This document shows positions 23,772 to 30,878 of a DNA stretch of 30,878 nt, piece by piece. Below the pieces are notes generated by a model that worked only from the letters and a program-made list of their open reading frames with translations, was not told the origin of the DNA and did not search any database. The DNA comes from Actinocrinis sp046724665 (GTDB lineage Bacteria; Actinomycetota; Actinomycetes; Streptomycetales; Catenulisporaceae). Where the stretch lies: assembly GCA_046724665.1 (NCBI GenBank), contig JBKOWZ010000246.1:1-30878 (forward strand), read 5' to 3'. A program made the position numbers and the translations under genes. Within the stretch, counting starts at the first letter, position 1. Every line of letters starts with the position of its first letter.

Positions 23772-26512
23772 GCGAGACCACCGAACAGGCACCCCGCAGG
23801 CTCATGCTGCTCGACGGGCACTCGATGGCCTACCGGGCCTTCTACGCGCTGCCCGTGGAGAACTTCACCATCTCCACCGGCCAGTCCACCAACGCGATCT
23901 ACGGCTTCACCTCGATGCTCATCAACGTCGTGCGCGACGAGGCCCCGACGCACCTCGCGGTCGCCTTCGACGTGTCCCGCTCGACGCTCAAGCGGACCGC
24001 GCTGTTCCCCTCGTACAAGGCACAACGCAGCGCGAGCCCGCCTGAGTTCACCGGCCAGGTGGAATTGCTGTCCGAGCTGCTCGCCGCGCTGCACATCCCG
24101 GTCTTCCGCAAGGAGGGCTCAGAGGCCGACGACCTGATCGCCACCCTGGCGACGCAGGCCGAGGCCGACGGCTTCGAGGTGAGCATCATCACCGGCGACC
24201 GCGACGCGTTGCAGCTGGTCACCGACCGCGTCACGGTGCTCTACCCGCGCAAGGGCGTGGCGGACCTGGTGCGCTACACGCCCGAGGCGGTCGAGGAGCG
24301 CTACGGCCTCACTCCGCAGCAGTACCCTGACTTCGCCGCGCTGCGCGGCGACCCGTCGGACAACCTGCCGTCGATCCCCGGCATCGGCGAGAAGACCGCG
24401 GCCAAGTGGATCCGCGACTTCGGCTCGCTGGCCGCGCTGGTCGAGCGGGCCGCCGAGGTGAAGGGCAAGGCCGGCGAGGCGCTGCGCGACCACCTCGAGC
24501 AGGTGCAGACAAACCGCAGCCTCACCGAGCTCGACCGGCACGTCGAACTCGACCTCGGCCCGGCGGACCTCGAGCGCAGCGACGGCGACGCCGCGGCCGT
24601 GGACGAACTGTTCACCACGCTCCAGTTCCGCGCGCTGCGCGGCCGGATCGGCGAGGTCTTCGGCCTCGACGGCGCCGCCGACGCCGCCGTGCCCCAGGCC
24701 GATGAGCCGGCGCTGGACACCGCGATCCTCACCACCGGCGAACTCGCCCCCTGGCTCGCGGCGCACGCCGCCGACGCCGCCCCGATCGGCGTCGCCGTCG
24801 AGGGGCGCTGGGGCCGGGGCACCGGCGAGCTGACCGCGATCGCCCTGGCCACCGGAGACGCACACGCCGCGCACTTCGACCCGACCGCGCTCGACCCCGA
24901 GGACGAGGCCGCCTTCGCCGCGTGGCTCGCGGACCCGGCCAAGCCGAAGATCCTGCACGACGCCAAGGGTCCGATCCTCGCCTTGGCCGCGCACGGCTTC
25001 GAGCTCGTCGGCCTGGCCGGCGACACCGCCCTCGCCGCGTACCTCGTACAGCCGGGCATGCGTACCGCCGAGCTGCCCGACCTGGTCCGCCAATACCTGG
25101 ACCGCGAGCTCACGGCCCCCCAACCGGACGGCCAACTCGCCCTCGACGTGCTCGCCGACCCCGATGCCGACGCCGAGGCGGACAACGCGGCGCCGCTCGC
25201 CTTGATGCGTGCCGCCTCCGTCCTCATCGAGCTCAACACCCGCCTCGTCGCGGAACTCGACCGCCGCGCCGAGTCCGCGCAGATCGCGGAGAACCTGCTG
25301 AGCAACGTCGAGCTGCCGCTGATCCAGCTGCTGGCCCGGATGGAGCGGGCCGGCATCGCGGCCGACCGCGAGTACCTGTCCGACCTGGAGGTCGGCTTCG
25401 CCGCCGACGTCAAGCACGCCGTCGAGGAGGCGCACGCCGCGACCGGCGTCCAGTTCAACCTCGGCTCGCCCAAGCAGCTCCAGGAGATCCTCTTCGACAA
25501 GCTCAACCTGCCGAAGACGAAGAAGATCAAGACCGGCTTCACCACCGACGCCGACGCGTTGCAATGGCTGGCCAACCAGACCGATCACCCGCTTCCGGTC
25601 ATCCTGCTGCGCCACCGCGACGTGAACCGCCTGCGCACCACCGTCGAGGGCCTGATCAAGACGGTCCTGGACGACGGCCGCATCCACACCACCTACAACC
25701 AGATGGTCGCGGCGACCGGCCGGCTCTCGTCGGTGGACCCCAACCTGCAAAACATCCCGGTGCGCACCGGGGAGGGCCGCCGCATCCGCAAGGCCTTCGT
25801 CGCGGGCCCCGGCTACGACACCCTCATGACGGCCGACTACAGCCAGATCGAGATGCGCATCATGGCGCACCTGTCCGGCGACGAGGGCCTGATCGAGGCG
25901 TTCAACGAGGGCGAGGACCTGCACACCTCGGTGGCGTCCCGCGTCTTCAACCTCCCGCCCAAGCAGATCGACGGCGAGCTGCGCAGGAGGGTCAAGGCGG
26001 TCTCCTACGGCCTGGCCTACGGTCAGTCCGCCTACGGCCTGGCGCAGAACCTCGGCGTGAACAACGCGGAAGCGACCCGGATGATGGAGGACTACTTCGC
26101 GAGGTTCGGCGGCATCCGCGACTACCTGCACGCCGTGGTGGCCGAAGCCCGCAAGACCGGCTACACCCAGACGGTCCTCGGCCGCCGCCGCTTCCTGCCG
26201 GATCTGAACTCCACCAACCCCCACCTGCGCCAGATGGCCGAGCGCATGGCCCTCAACGCGCCGATCCAGGGCTCCGCCGCCGACATCATCAAGGTGGCGA
26301 TGCTCAAGGTGGACGACGCCCTCACCGCCAACAACCTCAAGTCCCGCCTGCTGCTCCAGGTGCACGACGAACTCGTCCTCGAGGTCGTAGACGCCGAGCG
26401 CGAGCAGGTCGAGCAGCTCGTGCGGCGCGAAATGGGCTCGGCCTACGAACTGCGCGTCCCGCTCGACGTCTCCGTAGGCTTCGGCAAGGACTGGCAGGTC
26501 GCCGGCCACTGA
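23768..26512 (+). CDS. polA: DNA polymerase I
   Basis: This 914-residue enzyme fills gaps and removes primers in replication and repair. The N-terminal 5' nuclease domain shows DGHSMAYRAFYAL, GSEADDLIATLA, ITGDRDALQLV and GDPSDNLPSIPGIGEKTAAKW. The middle 3'-5' exonuclease-like domain has lost the DxE metal ligands (PIGVAVEGRWG stands there), so proofreading is not expected; this is usual in actinobacterial Pol I. The polymerase domain has DYSQIE (Asp690), the O helix RRRVKAVSYGLAYGQ (Lys743, Tyr747) and VHDELVLEV (His866, Asp867, Glu868). GTG 23768 has GGGAGAA upstream. Confidence 0.97.
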   Translation: MSETTEQAPRRLMLLDGHSMAYRAFYALPVENFTISTGQSTNAIYGFTSMLINVVRDEAPTHLAVAFDVSRSTLKRTALFPSYKAQRSASPPEFTGQVELLSELLAALHIPVFRKEGSEADDLIATLATQAEADGFEVSIITGDRDALQLVTDRVTVLYPRKGVADLVRYTPEAVEERYGLTPQQYPDFAALRGDPSDNLPSIPGIGEKTAAKWIRDFGSLAALVERAAEVKGKAGEALRDHLEQVQTNRSLTELDRHVELDLGPADLERSDGDAAAVDELFTTLQFRALRGRIGEVFGLDGAADAAVPQADEPALDTAILTTGELAPWLAAHAADAAPIGVAVEGRWGRGTGELTAIALATGDAHAAHFDPTALDPEDEAAFAAWLADPAKPKILHDAKGPILALAAHGFELVGLAGDTALAAYLVQPGMRTAELPDLVRQYLDRELTAPQPDGQLALDVLADPDADAEADNAAPLALMRAASVLIELNTRLVAELDRRAESAQIAENLLSNVELPLIQLLARMERAGIAADREYLSDLEVGFAADVKHAVEEAHAATGVQFNLGSPKQLQEILFDKLNLPKTKKIKTGFTTDADALQWLANQTDHPLPVILLRHRDVNRLRTTVEGLIKTVLDDGRIHTTYNQMVAATGRLSSVDPNLQNIPVRTGEGRRIRKAFVAGPGYDTLMTADYSQIEMRIMAHLSGDEGLIEAFNEGEDLHTSVASRVFNLPPKQIDGELRRRVKAVSYGLAYGQSAYGLAQNLGVNNAEATRMMEDYFARFGGIRDYLHAVVAEARKTGYTQTVLGRRRFLPDLNSTNPHLRQMAERMALNAPIQGSAADIIKVAMLKVDDALTANNLKSRLLLQVHDELVLEVVDAEREQVEQLVRREMGSAYELRVPLDVSVGFGKDWQVAGH

Positions 26513-26661
26513 CACTCGCCTTCACCGCCGCCGACAGCGCCTCCGGCTGACCGGCTCCGCAGTGCTTCGCCGTACGTGCTGCGCGCTGTGCGCTGTGCGG
26601 TTGCCCGCCGCTCGCCCCGCTCCGCGGACTCAGGGCGCTGACGCGCACGTCCGATGCCGCG

Positions 26662-27456
26662 TCAGCTTGGGCCCTTGCGCCCGACGAGGTGGAAGATGCG
26701 GCTCAGTTGGCGGTAGGGGTCTCGGCGGCTGGCTTCGAGTTCGACCGCGGCGGCCGCCGTGACCTGCTCTGTGTCGCCCGGATCAAGCTCGGCGCCGCTG
26801 TAGTCGAGCCAATCGACGAACAGCCACACCCCGTACCAGCGCAGGGGTCGCACACCGCGACTGATCAGCAGTTCGCTGATTTCCTCGACTGTGTGGCCTC
26901 GGGTGGGAAGTCCCAACACGCCGATCTCTTGGGCGGCGTCGAACGACGCCAGGGCGTCATGCCAGCGTCGTTCCAGGGCCGGACGTACCGCTGCGGCCTT
27001 GGCGTTGCCGGCCATGATCGAGACGATGCCGTCGTCGTCGGCGCAGCGGCACAGCTGATCCACCAAGGGCTCCGGCTGGTCGAGGTAGCCGAGCACGCCG
27101 TGGCACAGCACCGCTGCGAAGCGTCGGCCGCGTACCGCATCGTCGGCGTTCTCGCCGTCGGCCTGGAGGAGCGTTGTTCGTCGTCGCGCCTCGTCGGGGA
27201 GCCGCTGCAATCGCTGCTCGGCCTTGTCCAGCATCGCCGGGGACGAGTCGAGCAGCGTCACGTCGTAGCCGGCTTGGGCGAGTGGGAACGACTGGTGACC
27301 CGCGCCGCCGCCGACGTCCAGTACGGACGCCGGGGGCGGCGGCAGGTGCTCCAGCAGTTGCCGGTGCATCACATAGGTGCGCACGCGGCCCTTCACCGAC
27401 GCATAGGCCTCGTCCACGAAGTGGTCAGCCAGGCCGGCCCAGGTGTCATCGGTCAT
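26662..27456 (-). CDS. CmoM-like SAM-dependent methyltransferase
   Basis: This 264-residue class I methyltransferase has motif I VLDVGGGAGHQ (45-55) and the acidic strand VTLLDSSPAMLDKAEQRL. Several parts resemble E. coli CmoM (SmtA), the tRNA 5-carboxymethoxyuridine methyltransferase: the SVKGRVRTYVMHRQL start, the GVRPLRWYGVWLFVDWL region (CmoM has GVRVFHDYL) and LEASRRDPYRQLSRIFHLVGRK at the C-terminus (CmoM: LETRYCRQEPYITLGRYIHVTARK). The substrate here is not proven. TAACCT on the minus strand (27463-27468) lies 6 bases before the ATG and no Shine-Dalgarno is seen, so the message is probably leaderless. Confidence 0.82.
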   Translation of the reverse strand: MTDDTWAGLADHFVDEAYASVKGRVRTYVMHRQLLEHLPPPPASVLDVGGGAGHQSFPLAQAGYDVTLLDSSPAMLDKAEQRLQRLPDEARRRTTLLQADGENADDAVRGRRFAAVLCHGVLGYLDQPEPLVDQLCRCADDDGIVSIMAGNAKAAAVRPALERRWHDALASFDAAQEIGVLGLPTRGHTVEEISELLISRGVRPLRWYGVWLFVDWLDYSGAELDPGDTEQVTAAAAVELEASRRDPYRQLSRIFHLVGRKGPS

Positions 27457-27462
27457 GACGGC

Positions 27463-27468
27463 AGGTTA
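27463..27468 (-). promoter_or_regulatory. -10 element of a putative leaderless promoter for the methyltransferase
   Basis: TAACCT (minus strand) fits TANNNT and ends 6 bases before the ATG at 27456. With no Shine-Dalgarno visible, a leaderless start is the simplest reading. No -35 is clear. Confidence 0.4.
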
Positions 27469-27551
27469 CTTCCGGCCGGCCGTGCTCGAGGTCGAGCAAC
27501 TGGAAGAACCGTGGGTTGAGGGAGTGCGGGTGCGCCCGCGTTCAGGCTGGG

Positions 27552-28985
27552 TTATTCGAGTGCGTCACCAGTGAGACCAAGCGGTGGGGCCGACGCCGAC
27601 CGCCCTTGTGCTCCTCTGGTTGCCTGGGCTGCTGGCCGCTGATCGGCGGCGGGGGAGGCGTCCAGCAGGTCGGTGGCGCGGGTCTCGCGTGCGGCGGCCA
27701 CCGCGATCAGGGTGAGCAGCGCGGCGGCGCCCAGGTAGATCGCGAGGAGCGTCGGGGTCTTGTCGCCGTTGTGCTGGAGGATCGCGACGGCGATCAGCGG
27801 TGCGGGGGCGCCTGCCGCGACCGACGCCACCTGGTAGCCGATCGACGCGCCGGAGTACCTGACGCCGGTCGCGAAGAGTTCCGCGAAGAACGCCGCCTGG
27901 GGCGCGTACATCAGGCCGTGGAACGCGAGCGCGACGATGACCGCCAGGACAGCCTGCGGGTACGACTTGGAGTTCAGCAGGCCGAAGAAGAACGGTGTCC
28001 ACACGCCGATGCCGATCGCGCCGGCGAGGTAGACCGGGCGGCGGCCGATCCGGTCGGACAGCGCGCCGAACAGCGGGATGAGCGCGAATTCGACCGCTGA
28101 GCCGATCAGCACCGCGTCGAGGCCGAAGGACTTCGACAGCTTCAGGTGGTTCACGACGTACACCAGGATGAACGCGGTGATCAGGTAGTACGAGATGTTC
28201 TCGGCCATCCGCGCGCCGAACGCGGTCAGCAGCTGCCGCCAGCCGGTGCGCACGACCTCGATCACCGGCGGCCTGGCGGTGGCGCGCGCGGCCTCGCGGC
28301 GGGCGAGCGCCTGCTGGAACGCCTCGGTCTCGTGCAGCGAGGAGCGTATCCACAGGCCGACCACCAGCAGCAGCGCGGACAGGCCGAAGCCGATGCGCCA
28401 GCCCCAGGACAGGAACGCCGACTCGGACAGGTTCTGCGAGAGCAGCAGCAGGACTCCGGTGCCGAAGACGTTGCCGAGCGGCGCGCCGGCCTGCGGCCAG
28501 GAGGCCCAGAAGCCGCGGTGCTCGCGGTCCTGCTCCGCGACGATCAGCACCGCGCCGCCCCACTCGCCGCCGAGCGCGAAGCCTTGGACCATGCGCAGCG
28601 TGGTGAGCAGGATCGGCGCCGCGACGCCGATCGACGCGTACGACGGCACGGCGGCGATGAGCGTCGTCGCCGTGCCCATCACGATCAGCGTGATGATGAG
28701 CGCGCGCTTGCGGCCGATCCGGTCGCCGAGGTTGCCGAAGAAGAGGCCGCCGAGCGGCCGGGCGGCGAAGCCGAGCGCGTAGGTCAGGAACGAGAGCAGG
28801 GTCCCGGTCAGCGGATCGCTCTTGACGAAGAAGACCTTCGGGAAGACCACCGCGGCGGCGGTGCCGTAGAGGAAGAAGTCGTACCACTCCAGGGTGGTGC
28901 CGACGAGCGACGCGCCGACGACGCGCCAGCGGGACGGCGGCCGGCCGGGCGTGCGGATCTGAGCTGCGGATGTGGTGCTCAACAC
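27552..28985 (-). CDS. MFS transporter, metabolite:H+ symporter (MHS) family
   Basis: This 477-residue protein has about 12 membrane segments. Family features are ASLVGTTLEWYDFFLYGTAAAVVFPKVFF at the first helix, GDRIGRKRALIITL in loop 2-3, LRMVQGFALGGEWGGAVLIVAE, WGWRIGFGLSALLLVVGLWIR, SDRIGRRPVYLAGA in loop 8-9, and FFAELFATGVRYSGASIGYQ. MHS transporters such as ShiA, ProP and KgtP bring organic acids or compatible solutes in with protons. GTG 28985 has AGGAG about 5 bases upstream; frames open further upstream have no such support. It lies downstream of scoAB on the same strand, so it may import a carboxylic acid used by that enzyme, but a hairpin separates them. The C-terminal 40 residues are hydrophilic. 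Confidence 0.92.
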   Translation of the reverse strand: MLSTTSAAQIRTPGRPPSRWRVVGASLVGTTLEWYDFFLYGTAAAVVFPKVFFVKSDPLTGTLLSFLTYALGFAARPLGGLFFGNLGDRIGRKRALIITLIVMGTATTLIAAVPSYASIGVAAPILLTTLRMVQGFALGGEWGGAVLIVAEQDREHRGFWASWPQAGAPLGNVFGTGVLLLLSQNLSESAFLSWGWRIGFGLSALLLVVGLWIRSSLHETEAFQQALARREAARATARPPVIEVVRTGWRQLLTAFGARMAENISYYLITAFILVYVVNHLKLSKSFGLDAVLIGSAVEFALIPLFGALSDRIGRRPVYLAGAIGIGVWTPFFFGLLNSKSYPQAVLAVIVALAFHGLMYAPQAAFFAELFATGVRYSGASIGYQVASVAAGAPAPLIAVAILQHNGDKTPTLLAIYLGAAALLTLIAVAAARETRATDLLDASPAADQRPAAQATRGAQGRSASAPPLGLTGDALE

Positions 28986-29079
28986 TGAGCTCCTGTCACA
29001 GGCGGGATACGGGGACGCGCCGAAGGTGCGGCGAGTGGGTCCTGGGTACTGTCCTGTGCGGGCCCGGCGGAGGGGATGT

Positions 29080-29104
29080 GGGGGCGGCATACTCTGCCGC
29101 CCCC
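29080..29104 (-). terminator. Hairpin between scoB and the MHS transporter
   Basis: GGGGGCGGCA (29080-29089) pairs perfectly with TGCCGCCCCC (29095-29104) over a 5-base loop, 36 bases past the scoB stop. No T-run follows. It probably ends the scoAB message. Confidence 0.6.
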
Positions 29105-29139
29105 GGTTGTGGTGGTGGACTACGGGTGCCCGGCGGGAA

Positions 29140-29808
29140 TCAGCCGATTGGCATGGGCATCGTCGGCACCGGCTCGGCCGCGATCCGCAGCGCGGGGCCG
29201 GTGGCCGCGGCGACCTCGTCCGCGCTCACGCCCGGCGCCAGCTCGCGCAGCACAAGGCCCTCGTCCTCGACGTCGATGACGGCGAGGTCGGTGATGATCC
29301 GGTGCACCACGCGCTTGCCGGTCAGCGGCAGCGAGCACTCCTCGACCAGCTTGTGGCCGCCGTCCTTGGCGACGTGCTCCATCAGGACGACCACCCGCTT
29401 CGCCCCGTGCACCAGGTCCATCGCGCCGCCCATCCCCTTGACCATCTTGCCGGGGATCAGCCAGTTCGCCAGGTCGCCGCGCTCGCTGACCTGCATCGCG
29501 CCGAGCACGGCCACGTCGATCTTGCCGCCGCGGATCATCGCGAAGGAGGTCGCCGAGTCGAACAGGGAGGCGCCGGGCAGCAGGGTCACGGTCTCCTTGC
29601 CGGCGTTGATCAGGTCGGGGTCCTCTTCGCCCTCGTAGGGGTACGGGCCGGTGCCCAGGATGCCGTTCTCCGACTGGAGCACCACGGTCACGCCTTCGGG
29701 CACGAAGTTCGGGATCAGCGTCGGCAGGCCGATGCCGAGGTTCACGTACTGCCCGTCGCGCAGTTCGAGCGCGGCACGCGCGGCCATCTGGTTGCGGTCG
29801 AGGGCCAT
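29140..29808 (-). CDS. scoB: 3-oxoacid CoA-transferase subunit B
   Basis: This 222-residue subunit has the catalytic glutamate in QSENGILG (Glu47), which forms the covalent CoA thioester. GIGLPTLIPNF, GGKIDVAVLGAMQV and GKMVKGMGGAMDLVHGAKRVVV are all typical of the family. With ScoA it moves CoA from succinyl-CoA to a 3-oxoacid such as acetoacetate, for ketone-body or aromatic-acid use. ATG 29808 is one base beyond the scoA stop, with GGGAAC repeats in the scoA end acting as Shine-Dalgarno. Alternatives are other class I CoA transferases such as PcaIJ. Confidence 0.93.
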   Translation of the reverse strand: MALDRNQMAARAALELRDGQYVNLGIGLPTLIPNFVPEGVTVVLQSENGILGTGPYPYEGEEDPDLINAGKETVTLLPGASLFDSATSFAMIRGGKIDVAVLGAMQVSERGDLANWLIPGKMVKGMGGAMDLVHGAKRVVVLMEHVAKDGGHKLVEECSLPLTGKRVVHRIITDLAVIDVEDEGLVLRELAPGVSADEVAAATGPALRIAAEPVPTMPMPIG

Positions 29809-29809
29809 G

Positions 29810-30616
29810 TCAGTTCCCGTTCCCGTTCACGTCGATGGGGGTGGTTTCGGCGTTCACCGCGGCGGGCTGCGGCCGTGGACGCACGGTGCGCCGCTCGATC
29901 CGCTTCTCGGCCACCGTCGCCGCGACGATCCGGTGTACGTGCACGCCCGGCAGCTGCACCGCGGCCGGCGGGATCTCGCCGGGTTCGAGGATCAGCTCGG
30001 CCTCCAGCACGCAGATCCGCCCGGCCATCGCCGCCAGCGGGTTGAAGTTCAGCGCCGAGCCGTTGAACACCGCGTTGCCGTGCCGGTCCGCCACCGCGGC
30101 CCGCACCAGCGCGAAGTCCGTGGTGATCGCCTCCTCGAGGATGAACTCGCGTTCGCCGAAGGTCCGCACCTCCTTGGGCGGCGAGGCGACCGCCACCGTG
30201 CCGTCGGGTGCGTAACGCCACGGCAGCCCGCCCTCGGCGACCTGCGTTCCGACACCGGTCGCGGTGTAGAACGCCGGGATGCCCGCGCCGCCCGCGCGTA
30301 GCCGCTCCGCGAGCGTGCCCTGCGGGGTGAGCTCCACCTCGAGCTCCCCGGCCAGGTATTGCCGGGCGAACTCCTTGTTCTCCCCGACGTACGAGCTGGT
30401 CATCCGGGCGATCCGGCCCGCCTCCAGCAGCAGGCCGAGCCCCCAGCCGTCCACCCCGCAGTTGTTCGACACCACGCGCAGGTCCGTCGAGCCCCGGGCG
30501 AGCAGGGCGGCGATCAGGGTGGACGGAATGCCGCAGAGGCCGAAGCCGCCCACCGCGATACTCGCCCCGTCCGGAATGTCGGCCACGGCCTCTGCCGTGG
30601 TGACCACCTTGTCCAT
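29810..30616 (-). CDS. scoA: 3-oxoacid CoA-transferase subunit A
   Basis: The N-terminal MDKVVTTAEAVADIPDGASIAVGGFGLCGIPSTLI is typical of SCOT subunit A. GENKEFARQYLAGELEVELTPQGTLAERLRAGGAGIPAFYT is the well-known class I CoA-transferase block. From ATG 30616 it is 268 residues. I chose this ATG because the family begins at MDKV; ATGs at 30625 and 30631 add three or five residues (MGMGS). The last 30 residues form an Arg/Pro and Asn/Gly tail beyond the core. The stop is one base from the scoB start. Confidence 0.92.
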   Translation of the reverse strand: MDKVVTTAEAVADIPDGASIAVGGFGLCGIPSTLIAALLARGSTDLRVVSNNCGVDGWGLGLLLEAGRIARMTSSYVGENKEFARQYLAGELEVELTPQGTLAERLRAGGAGIPAFYTATGVGTQVAEGGLPWRYAPDGTVAVASPPKEVRTFGEREFILEEAITTDFALVRAAVADRHGNAVFNGSALNFNPLAAMAGRICVLEAELILEPGEIPPAAVQLPGVHVHRIVAATVAEKRIERRTVRPRPQPAAVNAETTPIDVNGNGN

Positions 30617-30688
30617 CGAGCCCATTCCCATCTAGTCGGCAGCCAATCCTCGTTGACGGCGAAGCCGAAGTCGGCGACTCCTGCAACG

Positions 30689-30716
30689 ACTCTAATGCGG
30701 CGACTGCGGCCAGCAA
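30689..30716 (-). promoter_or_regulatory. Candidate scoAB promoter
   Basis: On the minus strand, TTGCTG (30711-30716) and TAGAGT (30689-30694) are separated by 16 bases. The leader to scoA would be about 66 bases. The rest of the right edge (to 30878) holds nothing that I can identify; a plus-strand frame open from 30695 to the edge has no support. Confidence 0.35.
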
Positions 30717-30878
30717 TCTCCACCGGCTTCCACGCGCGAGTCTCCGGCAGCGCGCGGGGCGGCCGGATGGCGGCCGCGCACATGCGGTTCGCCCCGACTA
30801 TGGCGGCCGGCTCCATGGGTGCCGATCGCCGCAGTTCCTACGGTTCCCCGCAGTCGAACAGTCGGACCTTCCCAGGGC

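Noticed and set aside
24119..26515. A 798-codon minus-strand frame opposite polA
   Set aside because: Shadow of polA. The product is rich in Gly, Val, Arg, Gln and Leu with no motif.
30514..30816. A 100-codon minus-strand frame at the right edge
   Set aside because: It overlaps scoA in another frame for half its length and is closed upstream by a stop. No family features are seen.

Overview
The window is high-GC actinobacterial chromosome. Codon third positions are strongly G/C, GTG starts are frequent, and -10 elements lack good -35 partners. The gene content (DsbA-type proteins, lgt, gltBD, pyk, pdtaR, liv operon, polA) matches the conserved neighbourhood of Streptomyces-like actinomycetes. 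In Mycobacterium tuberculosis lgt, pyk, pdtaR and polA also lie near one another. I cannot name the genus. The window is mostly chromosomal backbone, and I found no prophage, insertion sequence or CRISPR array.

Layout. A gene fragment leaves the left edge on the minus strand (1-65). Two tandem membrane-anchored DsbA-like oxidoreductases follow, the second overlapping lgt (116-3094), then a strong terminator. Glutamate synthase gltB-gltD (3394-9448) follows behind a candidate promoter with a 14-bp palindrome. Pyruvate kinase (9762-11225) has an unusual leader with two inverted repeats. Next comes a small accessory patch: a Phd/YefM-type antitoxin, the C-terminal stump of a PIN toxin, and a minus-strand tRNA with a Leu(CAA) anticodon but a short variable loop (11356-11905). 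Then comes the ANTAR response regulator pdtaR (12018-12671).

From 12758 to 21750 the window is devoted to amino-acid uptake. A minus-strand polar amino-acid ABC transporter (ATPase, permease, lipoprotein) is divergent from a complete branched-chain amino-acid operon livK-livH-livM-livG-livF. A rho-independent terminator separates livK from livH, which would favour excess binding protein. With gltBD this makes a nitrogen and amino-acid theme.

From 21751 to 23655, on the minus strand, lie two related membrane-anchored proteins of unknown function and a hotdog thioesterase. The thioesterase is divergent from polA (23768-26512). The rest is minus strand: a CmoM-like methyltransferase, an MHS-family transporter, and the two subunits of a 3-oxoacid CoA-transferase (scoA-scoB).

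The observations most worth a second look are the decayed toxin-antitoxin locus beside the 3' end of an odd tRNA, the paired proteins sharing an N-terminal IEFEDD motif, the apparently leaderless 8-codon ORF overlapping the polA start, and the palindromes in the gltB, pyk and livK leaders. I found no convincing new multi-gene system. All functional calls come from reading motifs, not from database searches.
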